64,000 bases of DNA from Alsobacter sp046349155 (lineage in GTDB: Bacteria > Pseudomonadota > Alphaproteobacteria > Rhizobiales > Beijerinckiaceae): the NCBI GenBank assembly GCA_046349155.1, contig JAXMCW010000003.1, forward strand, positions 248,001 to 312,000. The letters are read 5' to 3'. Below the pieces are notes generated by a model. That model did not search any database. It saw nothing but the letters and a program-made list of their open reading frames with translations, and had not been told where the DNA came from. Below, piece after piece: positions 55,186 through 63,459 of this stretch. Numbering within the stretch: position 1 is the stretch's first letter; every line of letters starts with the position of its first letter. A program made the position numbers and the translations under genes.

Positions 55186-55295
55186 CTTACACCTCTTCCC
55201 ATGACAGCGATCGCGGCGAATCGACCGGCCGGCAGCGCCCTCTCGGGGCCGGACGGGCCGTGGCCGGCGCGATCCATACACCGGCCCGCCCCCTG

Positions 55296-56522
55296 ATGCG
55301 ACCGTCGCAGGCCTCCCCGTTCACCGCGCCCGACCTGTCGCCCCTGGCCGGCCGGACGGTCCTTCAGATCGTGCCCGAGCTCGAGGCGGGCGGCGCGGAG
55401 CGCACCACGGTCGACATCGCCGCCGGGCTCGCCTTCGCCGGCGCCCGCGCGCTCGTCGCCACCCAGGGCGGGCGGCTGGTGGCAGAGCTGCAGGCCAAGG
55501 GGGGCATCTGGATTCCCTTTCCCGCCCGCACCAAGAACCCCATGGCCATGCTCGCCAATGCCCGGCGGTTGCGATCCGTCTGCCTCGACGAGGGCGTCGA
55601 CATCATCCATGCCCGCTCGCGCGCGCCGGCCTGGAGCGGGCTGATGGCGGCGCGGGTGCTGGGCATTCCCTTCGTCACCACCTACCACGGCAGCTATGCC
55701 GGTCGCTCCGCGGTGAAGGTGCTCTACAACTCCGTGATGGCCCGCGGCGACGCGGTGATCGCCAATTCCCACTACACGGCCGACCTGATCGGCCGGCAGC
55801 ATCCCTTCGCCCGCGACAGGATCCGCGTGATCTACAGGGGCACCGACCTGAGGACCTTTTCCGGCCTTGCGGTCGAGCCCGAGCGGGTGGAGGCGTTGCG
55901 CAAGGCGTGGGGGGTCGATCCGCATCGCCGCATCATCCTGCTCGCCGCGCGGCTCACCGGCTGGAAAGGCCAGCGCGTCCTGATCGACGCCGCCAGGCGC
56001 CTCGTCGACCGCGGGCAGCAGGACATCGCCGTCGTGCTGGCCGGGGACCCGCAGGGCCGCGAGACCTACGTGAAGGAGCTGGACCAGCAGGTCGAGCGGC
56101 TGGGCCTCAAGGGCGTCGTGGTCCGGACGGGCCACTGCACGGACATGCCGGCGGCCTTCCTGGCGGCTTCGGTCGTCACCGTGCCCTCGACCGAGCCGGA
56201 GGCCTTCGGCCGCTCCGCCGTCGAGGCGCAGGCCATGGGGGCGCCGGTCGTCGTCTCCGACCTCGGGGCGGTCCCCGAGACCGTGCTCGCCCCGCCCCAG
56301 ACCCCCGCCGCGCAGCGCACGGGATGGCGGGTCAAGGCGGGGGATGCCGGGGCGCTTGCCGACGCGCTGCAGGAGGCGCTGGCGCTCGGGGCCAGCGCGC
56401 GCGACGCCATGGCCCGCCGGGCGCGCCAGCATGTCGAGGCGCACTTCTCGCTGGAGCGCATGATCGGCGAGACGCTCGACCTCTACGCGGCCCTTCTCGC
56501 GCAGGCGCCGAGGGCCGCCTGA
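55296..56522 (+). CDS. Glycosyltransferase family 4
   Basis: A 408-residue GT-B transferase. The acceptor half starts VLQIVPELEAGGAERTTVDIA, with IIHARSRAPAWSGL and NSHYTADLIGRQ; the donor half has LLAARLTGWKGQRVLIDAARRL and the E-x7-E motif STEPEAFGRSAVEAQAMGAPVV. Such enzymes build lipopolysaccharide core or capsule. It begins just after the divergent hydrolase and ends 130 bases before infC, and is otherwise not in a glycan cluster. Confidence 0.9.
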   Translation: MRPSQASPFTAPDLSPLAGRTVLQIVPELEAGGAERTTVDIAAGLAFAGARALVATQGGRLVAELQAKGGIWIPFPARTKNPMAMLANARRLRSVCLDEGVDIIHARSRAPAWSGLMAARVLGIPFVTTYHGSYAGRSAVKVLYNSVMARGDAVIANSHYTADLIGRQHPFARDRIRVIYRGTDLRTFSGLAVEPERVEALRKAWGVDPHRRIILLAARLTGWKGQRVLIDAARRLVDRGQQDIAVVLAGDPQGRETYVKELDQQVERLGLKGVVVRTGHCTDMPAAFLAASVVTVPSTEPEAFGRSAVEAQAMGAPVVVSDLGAVPETVLAPPQTPAAQRTGWRVKAGDAGALADALQEALALGASARDAMARRARQHVEAHFSLERMIGETLDLYAALLAQAPRAA

Positions 56523-56652
56523 AACGGACCGCCAAGCTGCGAGTTGACTTCGCACGGCTTTGTGCGAATTTGCCCGATGCCCCAGAACCCGCTGGACGCG
56601 CCCATCCCCCGTGAGGGCTCACGACGCGCCGGCCCAAGAGGAGACCACCGCC

Positions 56653-57195
56653 ATTCGCAGACCCATGAGAGCCGCCCCGGTCCCGCAGAAAGAGGGACCC
56701 CGCGCCAACCGAGACATCCGCGGCGTTCGTGAAGTTCAGCTGATCGACGAAACCGGACAGAACAAGGGCATCGTGTCGTTCTTCGACGCCCTCCGCTTGG
56801 CGGAGGAAGCAGGGCTGGACTTGGTCGAGATCGCTCCCAACTCCGCGCCGCCCGTCTGCAAGCTCCTCGACTACGGCAAGTACAAGTTCAACGAACAGAA
56901 AAAGGCCGCCGAGGCCCGCAAGAAGCAGAAGACGGTCGAGGTCAAGGAGATCAAGCTCCGCCCCGGCATCGACGACCACGACTACGAGACCAAGATGAAG
57001 GCGGTCCGCCGCTTCTTCGAGGAAGGCGACAAGGTCAAGGTCACGCTGCGCTTCCGAGGCCGCGAGATGGCGCACCAGGACCTCGGCCTCAAGCTGCTCG
57101 ACCGCGTCAAGGGCGAGATGGCGGACGTCTCCAAAGTGGAATCCGAGCCCATGCTCGAAGGCCGCCAGATGATCATGGTGATGGCGCCCCGCTGA
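56653..57195 (+). CDS. infC: Translation initiation factor IF-3
   Basis: A 180-residue factor that binds the 30S subunit and checks the start codon and initiator tRNA. The N-domain has NRDIRGVREVQLIDETGQNKG and SAPPVCKLLDYGKYKF; the C-domain has EIKLRPGIDDHDYETKMKA and MLEGRQMIMVMAP. The start is taken as ATT at 56653, which has GAGGAGA eight bases upstream; the ATG at 56665 is 20 bases away from that site. ATT starts are typical of infC and allow IF-3 to repress its own mRNA. A strong terminator follows the stop after 35 bases; rpmI and rplT are not adjacent. Confidence 0.95.
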   Translation: MRRPMRAAPVPQKEGPRANRDIRGVREVQLIDETGQNKGIVSFFDALRLAEEAGLDLVEIAPNSAPPVCKLLDYGKYKFNEQKKAAEARKKQKTVEVKEIKLRPGIDDHDYETKMKAVRRFFEEGDKVKVTLRFRGREMAHQDLGLKLLDRVKGEMADVSKVESEPMLEGRQMIMVMAPR

Positions 57196-57230
57196 TCCGG
57201 GCGCGCGACGAAAGCCAGAAACGCTATTGG

Positions 57231-57262
57231 AAAAGCCCAGCCGGACGACCGGCTGGGCTTTT
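57231..57262. terminator. Strong terminator, usable on both strands
   Basis: AAAAGCCCAGCCGG, four-base loop ACGA, CCGGCTGGGCTTTT: a perfect 14-bp stem with A-run and T-run. It ends infC on the plus strand and cysK on the minus strand. Confidence 0.93.
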
Positions 57263-57330
57263 GTCGTTGGCGCGGCTCCGTGTCGTTCACGCGCCCGCGG
57301 GCGGCCGTCCAGGGACCCGGCCGGCTTGCC

Positions 57331-58314
57331 TCACAGCCCCTCGAACAGAGCCGTCGAGAGATAGCGCTCGGCGAAGGAGGGGATGATGATGACGATGTTC
57401 TTGCCCTTGGCCTCGGGCCGCGACCCGATCTCGAGGGCGGCGGCGACCGCCGCGCCCGAGGAGATGCCGACCGGGATCCCTTCCTTGCGGGCCAGGAGCC
57501 GGGCCGTCTCGAAGGCCGTCTGGTTGCCGACGGTGATCACCTCGTCGATCACCGACCGGTCGAGGATCTCCGGCACGAAGCCCGCGCCGATGCCCTGGAT
57601 CTTGTGCGGGCCGGGCGTGCCGCCTGACAGAACGGGGCTGTCCTCCGGCTCGACCGCGACGACCTTCAGCGAGGGCCGGCGCGGCTTCAGCACCTGGCCG
57701 ACGCCGGTGATGGTGCCGCCCGTGCCGACGCCGGAGACGAAGTAGTCGATCTCCCCATGCGTGTCGTTCCAGATCTCCTCCGCGGTCGTGTTGCGGTGGA
57801 TCTCGGGATTGGCGGGATTGCGGAACTGCTGCGGGATGATGGCGCCCGGGATCGTGTTGCGCAGCTCCTCGGCCCGCGCGATGGCCCCCTTCATGCCGAG
57901 CGGGGCGGGCGTGAGCTCGAGCTCGGCGCCCAGCAGGGCCAGCATCTTGCGCCGCTCCATCGACATGGACTCGGGCATGACCAGGATGAGGCGGTAGCCG
58001 CGCGCGGCCGCGACGAAGGCGAGCGCGATCCCCGTGTTTCCGGAGGTCGGCTCCACCAGCGTGCCGCCGGGCTTCAGCGCCCCCGCGGCCTCCATGGAGT
58101 CGATCATGTTGACGCCGATGCGGTCCTTGACGCTCGCGATCGGGTTGAAGAATTCCAGCTTGGCCAGGAGGTTGGCCTGGATGCCGCGCTCCTCGGCGAT
58201 GCGCTTCAGCCGGACGATGGGGGTGTCCCCGATGGTGTCCGTGATGGAGTCGTAGATACGGCCGCGTCCGGGAGCATGGTCGGGCTGAGGCAGGGGCTTC
58301 TGGGCGGCGGACAT
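57331..58314 (-). CDS. cysK: Cysteine synthase A
   Basis: A 327-residue PLP enzyme that makes cysteine from O-acetylserine and sulfide. The PLP lysine is Lys63 in FNPIASVKDRIG, EPTSGNTGIAL is the acetylserine loop, GTGGTITGVG the phosphate cup, and EGIPVGISSGAAVAAAL the late motif. GGAG precedes ATG 58314. An Rrf2 regulator gene lies 81 bases upstream in the same direction, with a palindrome and a TATAAT promoter in between. Confidence 0.96.
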   Translation of the reverse strand: MSAAQKPLPQPDHAPGRGRIYDSITDTIGDTPIVRLKRIAEERGIQANLLAKLEFFNPIASVKDRIGVNMIDSMEAAGALKPGGTLVEPTSGNTGIALAFVAAARGYRLILVMPESMSMERRKMLALLGAELELTPAPLGMKGAIARAEELRNTIPGAIIPQQFRNPANPEIHRNTTAEEIWNDTHGEIDYFVSGVGTGGTITGVGQVLKPRRPSLKVVAVEPEDSPVLSGGTPGPHKIQGIGAGFVPEILDRSVIDEVITVGNQTAFETARLLARKEGIPVGISSGAAVAAALEIGSRPEAKGKNIVIIIPSFAERYLSTALFEGL

Positions 58315-58362
58315 GGCGATCTCCCTTCGATGGTGTCGTTGCGGCATTCCAGCAAATTTTAC

Positions 58363-58368
58363 ATGGAA
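58363..58368 (-). promoter_or_regulatory. -10 element of the cysK promoter
   Basis: On the minus strand the gap before cysK contains a perfect TATAAT near 58374-58379, just downstream of the TTTACAA/TTGTAAA palindrome; the -35 region is poor, consistent with a regulated promoter. Coordinates are approximate to a few bases. Confidence 0.45.
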
Positions 58369-58387
58369 TGTCGATATTATAGGCTGA

Positions 58388-58407
58388 TTTACAACCTAGA
58401 TTGTAAA
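58388..58407. promoter_or_regulatory. Candidate Rrf2 operator upstream of cysK
   Basis: TTTACAA-cctaga-TTGTAAA is a perfect 7-bp inverted repeat around six bases. It overlaps the last codons of the Rrf2 gene and lies over the -35 position of the cysK promoter, where a repressor would block RNA polymerase. Confidence 0.65.
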
Positions 58408-58848
58408 ATCAGCGCTAATGGCCGGTTCACGAAATACCGCCTTGTTTTCCGCCTGCCGGCAGAGTTCGTCCACCGTCACGGCGTCGAGCTCGCGCAGGAA
58501 AGCGCCGCCGGCCTGGGCCACCATGGGTCCGACCACGGAATCGACCAGCTGGGATTCCGGAATGGGCGGCATGGAATCCTCGCCGGTCGAGGCCATCGCG
58601 GCGCGCACGATGTCGCCCGCACTGATCCGACGGCGCTCGCGGGCGATCTCGTAGCCGCCGCGCGGGCCGCGCACTCCCTTCAGGATGCCCGCCCGGACGA
58701 GGGCCTGCAGCATGGTCTCCAGATGGCGCGGGGGCAGGTTGTGGCGCGCGGCCAGGTGCTTCGCCGCGACCGGGGAGGGCCGCGCGTGAAGCGCGATGTC
58801 GACCACCGCCGCAATGGCCAGGAGGCTTCGTCTCGACAGCATGATCAT
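58396..58848 (-). CDS. Rrf2-family regulator (CymR-like)
   Basis: A 150-residue transcription factor. The winged helix is SRRSLLAIAAVVDIALHA, AKHLAARHNLPPRHLETMLQALVRAGIL and GVRGPRGGYEIAR. It has one cysteine only, not the three of IscR, so no iron-sulfur cluster is expected; the CymR branch instead controls cysteine synthesis together with CysK. Being directly upstream of cysK with an operator in the gap, it probably represses cysK. ATG 58848 or 58842. Confidence 0.88.
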   Translation of the reverse strand: MIMLSRRSLLAIAAVVDIALHARPSPVAAKHLAARHNLPPRHLETMLQALVRAGILKGVRGPRGGYEIARERRRISAGDIVRAAMASTGEDSMPPIPESQLVDSVVGPMVAQAGGAFLRELDAVTVDELCRQAENKAVFREPAISADFTI

Positions 58849-58875
58849 CGGCAGGCCCCATCACGTCGCGGGCCT

Positions 58876-59328
58876 TCACACGCCCGTCGATCCAAATCCC
58901 CCTCTCCCGCGGGGGGTCTCCTCGAGAGAGCTCCGTTCCGCGAGAACGACTTGCACGACCGGCGCCACCACCAGTTGGGCGACGCGCATGCCGCGCGTGA
59001 CCACGAAGGGCGCGGGACCGTGGTTCACCAGGACGACACCCAGTTCCCCCCGATAATCAGCGTCGATCGTGCCCGGAGCGTTCAGCACGGTGACCCCGTG
59101 CTTCAGCGCCAGACCCGAGCGCGGCCGCACCTGCGCCTCGTAGCCTTCTGGCAAGTGGAGCTTCAGCCCGGTCGGGACAAGACCCCATTTCCCACTTTCT
59201 AGCGTGATTTCCCCGTCCTCCGCCACTGCGGCGTACAAATCCATCCCCGCGGCCTGGCTTGTTTCGTAGCGCGGCAGGGGAAGGCCCTCGGCGTGGGGGA
59301 GCCGCATCAGGTTCACGGTGACAGTCAT
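58876..59328 (-). CDS. dut: Deoxyuridine 5'-triphosphate nucleotidohydrolase
   Basis: A 150-residue trimeric dUTPase that hydrolyses dUTP to dUMP and keeps uracil out of DNA. All five motifs are present: AAGMDLYAA, RPRSGLALKHGV, APGTIDADYRGELGVVLVN, RGMRVAQLVVAPV and the P-loop-like GRGGFGSTG at the C-terminus. Starts at 59328 or 59346 (six extra residues); the shorter is preferred because the family begins with MTVTV-like sequence. It lies 56 bases after coaBC. Confidence 0.95.
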   Translation of the reverse strand: MTVTVNLMRLPHAEGLPLPRYETSQAAGMDLYAAVAEDGEITLESGKWGLVPTGLKLHLPEGYEAQVRPRSGLALKHGVTVLNAPGTIDADYRGELGVVLVNHGPAPFVVTRGMRVAQLVVAPVVQVVLAERSSLEETPRGRGGFGSTGV

Positions 59329-59384
59329 CGTCGTGGTCTCGTCCATGCCCTTGTGGAACCGGCCCGTGCTGCCGCGGCGACGCC

Positions 59385-60668
59385 CTAGGTCCAGGCGCCG
59401 TCGGCGAGGGCCCCTGCGATCCGCCGGGCCAGCCTTTCGGCCACGGCGGCCTTGTCCATCACGGGCCAGGCCTCCACCCGGGGCTCGCCCGCCTTTGCGC
59501 GCATCACCAGCTGGACGGCGTTGCTGTCCCCGCCCATCACGCCCCCGGCGATGCCGCTCTCCGATCCGACGTCGTTGGCGACGATCCAGTCGCAGCCCTT
59601 GCGGACGAGCTTCGCCCGGGCGTGGTCCAGCACCTTCTCGGTTTCGGCAGCGAATCCGACGACAAGCGAGGGCCTGCCGCTCGTGCGCCGCGCGATGGTT
59701 GCGAGGATGTCCGGGTTCTCGACGAGGTGGAGGGCCGGGGGCGCGGCCCCGCCTTCCTTCTTGAGCTTCTGCCCGCCGGCATGGTCCACCCGCCAGTCGG
59801 CCACCGCGGCGCAGAAGACCGCGGCATCGGCCGGAAGCGCGGCCTCCACGGCCGAGAGCATGTCGCGCGCCGTCTCGACATGGACGGTGCGGACCCCCGC
59901 CGGATCGGGGATCGCCACGGGGCCGGAGACGAGCGTGACCTCCGCCCCGAGGGCGGCGAGCGCCCTGGCGATGGCATGACCCTGCTTGCCGGACGAACGG
60001 TTGGCGATGTAGCGCACGGGGTCGATGGGCTCGTGCGTCGGTCCCGAGGTCACGACCACCCGCCGGCCGGCGAGCGGCCGCTGCGCGCCGGCGGCGAACC
60101 AGGCCTCCACGGCGTCGGCGATGGCGTCCGGCTGGGCCATGCGGCCCGGCCCGAACTCGCCGCAGGCCATCTCTCCCTCGTCGGGCCCGACGAAGGCGAC
60201 GCCGTCGGCGCGCAGCCGCTCGACGTTGCGCCGGGTGGCGGGATGCAGCCACATGCGCACGTTCATGGCGGGGGCGGCCAGCACCGGCTTGTCCGTGGCC
60301 AGCAGGGCCGTGGACGCGAGATCGTTGGCGAGCCCGTTCGCCATCTTGGCGAGAAGATCGGCCGTGGCGGGCGCGACGACCAGCAGGTCGGCGTCGCGCG
60401 AGAGCTCGATATGGCCCATCTCGGCCTCGTCTGTGAGGGAGAACAGGTCCGTATAGACCTTGTCCCCCGAGAGGCTGGCGGCCGAGAGCGGCGTGACGAA
60501 TTCCTGCGCGGCCCCGGTCAGGATGCAGCGCACGGCCAGGCCGCGCTTGCGCAAGGCGCGGATCAATTCCAGCGAGCGATAGGCGGCGATGCCCCCGCCG
60601 ACCACCAGCAGCACCCGGCGCGGGCCAGGCGGGGCGATGATCTCCGGATCGTTCTGCGCACGCGGCAT
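59385..60668 (-). CDS. coaBC: Phosphopantothenoylcysteine decarboxylase / synthetase
   Basis: A 427-residue fusion for two steps of coenzyme A synthesis. The N-terminal decarboxylase (CoaC) has VVGGGIAAYRSLELIRALR, the H-x-x-L in MGHIELSRDAD, VAPATADLLAKMANGLANDLA, and APAMNVRMW, with the active Cys in EMACGEFGPGRMA. The C-terminal synthetase (CoaB) has VVVTSGPTHEPIDPVRYIANRSSGKQG and AAVADWR, and FAAET-K for CTP. GGAGGA precedes ATG 60668. It is in the ubi-coaBC-dut run. Confidence 0.95.
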   Translation of the reverse strand: MPRAQNDPEIIAPPGPRRVLLVVGGGIAAYRSLELIRALRKRGLAVRCILTGAAQEFVTPLSAASLSGDKVYTDLFSLTDEAEMGHIELSRDADLLVVAPATADLLAKMANGLANDLASTALLATDKPVLAAPAMNVRMWLHPATRRNVERLRADGVAFVGPDEGEMACGEFGPGRMAQPDAIADAVEAWFAAGAQRPLAGRRVVVTSGPTHEPIDPVRYIANRSSGKQGHAIARALAALGAEVTLVSGPVAIPDPAGVRTVHVETARDMLSAVEAALPADAAVFCAAVADWRVDHAGGQKLKKEGGAAPPALHLVENPDILATIARRTSGRPSLVVGFAAETEKVLDHARAKLVRKGCDWIVANDVGSESGIAGGVMGGDSNAVQLVMRAKAGEPRVEAWPVMDKAAVAERLARRIAGALADGAWT

Positions 60669-60855
60669 GAGGGTCCTCCGCTGGATCCCGGCTGCGGGGC
60701 CTCGCCCCTGCGCTCTCCTACCACGCCCGCCGGCGCGGCGCAGGGGCCTCCGGGCCAAGTCGCGCCGCTTCGATGCCCCTCGCTCCTGGCTGGCATGCGC
60801 AGCACGGCGCCTCGGGGGACGAGGGGACGGAGCAGGCGAACGGCTGACGTCGCCG

Positions 60856-62427
60856 TCAGAGCAGCTTCCAGGCGATGACGACCAGCGCCGCGGCGGCGAC
60901 CCAGAGCGCGCCGTTGCCCCAGCGCGCGCGCCGCGCCTCGGCCCGGCCGATCGCCTCGACGCTCTCCGGCGCCAGCGGGAAGCCGTGCCGCGCCGCGTCC
61001 TCCAGCGTGGCGCTGAGCCGCTCCGCCCGCGTCACCAGTCCCGGCACGTGGACGAGCAGCCCCGCGAGGTTCAGCGCCCCGCGGCCCGCCTCCTGGATGC
61101 GCCCGAGCGGGCCGAGATTGCGCTCGATCCACTCGCGCACCACGGGCTCCGAGGTCTTCCACATGTCGAGCTGGGGGTCCAGCGTTCGGGCCACGCCCTC
61201 CACCACGACCATGGTCTTCTGCAGCATCACCAGTTCGGTGCGGGTCTGCATGTCGAACAGGCCGGTGATCTCGAAGAGCAGCGTGAGCAGCTTGGCCATC
61301 GAGATCTGGTCGGCCGTGCGGTCGTGGATCGGCTCGCCGATGGCGCGGATGGCCTGGGCGAAGTCGTCCACGGCGTGGTGGGAGGGCACGTACCCCGCCT
61401 CGAAATGCACTTCCGCGACCCGGCGGTAGTTGCGGGTGATGAAGCCCAGCAGGATCTCGGCCAGGAAACGCCGCTCGGCCGGGCCGAGGCGGCCCATGAT
61501 GCCGAAGTCGACGGCGCAGAGCCGGCCCTGCGGATCGACGAACAGGTTCCCGGGATGCATGTCGGCGTGGAAGAAGCCGTCGCGCAGCGCGTGCCGCAGG
61601 AAGGACTGGATCACCGTGCGCCCGAGCGCCACCCGGTCGTGCCCCGCGGCCGCGATCGCGTCGATGGCGTTGAGCGGCAGTCCGTCGATCCACTCCATCG
61701 TGAGGATGTCGCGGCCCGTTCGCTCCCAATCGACCGTGGGGACGCGGAAGTCGGGGTCGTCCCGGGTGTTCTCGGCCATCTCGGACATGGCGGCGGCCTC
61801 GAGCCGCAGGTCCATCTCCATGCTGACGGAGCGGGCGAGCGTGGCAACGACGCCAGTCGGCCTGAGGCGCCGGCTCTCGGGCGAGACCTGCTCGAGCGTG
61901 CGCGCTGCGAAGGCCATGGCGTCGAGGTCGCGCCGGAAGCGCAGCCGCACCCCCGGCCGCAGCACCTTCACCGCGACCGCGCGGGGGCCGGACGGCGCGG
62001 CCACCTCCGCCTTGTGCACCTGGGCGATCGAGGCGGCCGCGACGGGCTCGCTGAAGGACAGGTAGAACCGGCCGAGCGGACCGCCGAGGGCGGTCTCCAC
62101 CGTGGCGACGGCCTCCTCGCGCGGGAAGGGCGGCATGCGGTCCTGCAGGGCCTCCAGGTCTCGCGCGACGCGCACGCCGACCACGTCGGGCCGCGTCGCC
62201 AGGAACTGGCCGAACTTGACGTAGGAGGGACCGAGCCGCGTCAGCGCGGCCGCGAGCCGCTGGGCCCGCTCCCCCGCCCCCTTGCGCTCGATGCGGCGCG
62301 CCAGCCAGAGCCCGGCGCGGGCCCGCTGCGGCACGTCTGCGACGTCGACCAGGCTCAGCGCGCCCTCGCGGGCGAGCACGAAGCCGACGCGGGCGAGCCG
62401 CGCGAGATTGGCGAGGGCGGTCAGCAC
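60856..62427 (-). CDS. ubiB: Ubiquinone biosynthesis regulatory kinase-like UbiB
   Basis: A 523-residue ABC1/ADCK protein needed for ubiquinone synthesis. The invariant K-x-G-Q loop is in YVKFGQFLATRPD, VAVKVLRPGVR is the ATP-site Lys, HADMHPGNLFVD and AVDFGIMG are the kinase-like catalytic motifs. A C-terminal membrane anchor is clear (LWVAAAALVVIAWKLL). GTG 62427 is chosen because upstream residues are not conserved. The gene follows ubiE after 31 bases. Confidence 0.94.
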   Translation of the reverse strand: MLTALANLARLARVGFVLAREGALSLVDVADVPQRARAGLWLARRIERKGAGERAQRLAAALTRLGPSYVKFGQFLATRPDVVGVRVARDLEALQDRMPPFPREEAVATVETALGGPLGRFYLSFSEPVAAASIAQVHKAEVAAPSGPRAVAVKVLRPGVRLRFRRDLDAMAFAARTLEQVSPESRRLRPTGVVATLARSVSMEMDLRLEAAAMSEMAENTRDDPDFRVPTVDWERTGRDILTMEWIDGLPLNAIDAIAAAGHDRVALGRTVIQSFLRHALRDGFFHADMHPGNLFVDPQGRLCAVDFGIMGRLGPAERRFLAEILLGFITRNYRRVAEVHFEAGYVPSHHAVDDFAQAIRAIGEPIHDRTADQISMAKLLTLLFEITGLFDMQTRTELVMLQKTMVVVEGVARTLDPQLDMWKTSEPVVREWIERNLGPLGRIQEAGRGALNLAGLLVHVPGLVTRAERLSATLEDAARHGFPLAPESVEAIGRAEARRARWGNGALWVAAAALVVIAWKLL

Positions 62428-62458
62428 GGAGGACTCTCGGAACGGACGGCGGGCGCCC

Positions 62459-63241
62459 TCACAGCTTCCAGCCGGAATGCAGGCGGACGATACCGCCCGA
62501 CATCGCACGGTCGGTGACCCGGCGGAAGCCCGCCTCCCGGATCATCTGGGAAAAGGCGGCGGGGCGGGGAAACTTGCGGATGGATTCGACGAGGTAGCGG
62601 TAGGGAGCGCCGTCCCCCGTCACCACGCGCCCGAGCGCGGGGACGACCGTGAAGGAATAGGCGTCGTAGACGGTGTCGAGGCCGGGCACGTCCACGTGGG
62701 AGAATTCCAGGCAGAGGAAGCGGCCGCCCCGCTTGAGGACCCGGAAGGCCTCCGACAGCGCCTTGTCGATGCGCGGCACGTTGCGGATGCCGAAGGCGAT
62801 CGTATAGGCGTCGAACGTGGCGTCGGGGTAGGGCAGGCTCTCGGCATTGCCCTCGACGAAGTCGATGCGACCCTCGAAGCGGGCCGGCGTGCGATCGCGG
62901 CCCACCGCCAGCATGTCGGCATTGATGTCGAGCACCGTGACGTGGGCCAAGGGCCCGGCGGCGTCGAGAACCCGGAACGCCACGTCGCCCGTGCCGCCGG
63001 CCACGTCGAGATGACGCCAGGGACCGGTGCGGGACGGCCGCAGGGCGGAGACCGCGGCGTCCTTCCAGGCCCGGTGCAGCCCCGCGGACATCAGGTCGTT
63101 CATCAGGTCGTAGCGGCGAGCCACCTTGTGGAACACGTCGTCCACGAGGCCCTGCTTCTCCGCCAGCGGCACGGTGGCATAGCCGAAGTGGGTCTCGCCG
63201 GCGCCCTCGGGCGCGGGAGCGGTGCGGGCCTGGCGAGGCAT
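62459..63241 (-). CDS. ubiE: Ubiquinone/menaquinone biosynthesis C-methyltransferase
   Basis: A 260-residue SAM-dependent methyltransferase. FHKVARRYDLMNDLMSAGLHRAWKD is the UbiE signature, DVAGGTGDVAFRVLD the SAM loop, AFGIRNVPRIDKAL and LCLEFSHVD later motifs. It methylates the ring of ubiquinone precursors. ATG 63241 has GGAT about seven bases upstream; an ATG at 63268 adds nine residues. First gene of the ubi-coaBC-dut-cysK run, divergent from a sensor gene. Confidence 0.95.
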   Translation of the reverse strand: MPRQARTAPAPEGAGETHFGYATVPLAEKQGLVDDVFHKVARRYDLMNDLMSAGLHRAWKDAAVSALRPSRTGPWRHLDVAGGTGDVAFRVLDAAGPLAHVTVLDINADMLAVGRDRTPARFEGRIDFVEGNAESLPYPDATFDAYTIAFGIRNVPRIDKALSEAFRVLKRGGRFLCLEFSHVDVPGLDTVYDAYSFTVVPALGRVVTGDGAPYRYLVESIRKFPRPAAFSQMIREAGFRRVTDRAMSGGIVRLHSGWKL

Positions 63242-63459
63242 TGCAGGATCCGGTCTCGGGTGTGTCATCGGGCGCGGACCATAGCGTGGCTCGCGACGGG
63301 ACGCCATGCGACGGACGACCCGTCCCGAGAACCCGTGCAGACCACCCCCGTCGGGATGGGCCTCGTGCCGCCTTGACGGATTTTCGAGCCTCGGGCCTGC
63401 GCCGGACATGGAGGAAAATTAACGACCACGCCGCATCATGTCTTATCATTTCATAAGCG

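Noticed and set aside
60589..62517. 642-codon plus-strand open frame
   Set aside because: Antisense of ubiB and coaBC.
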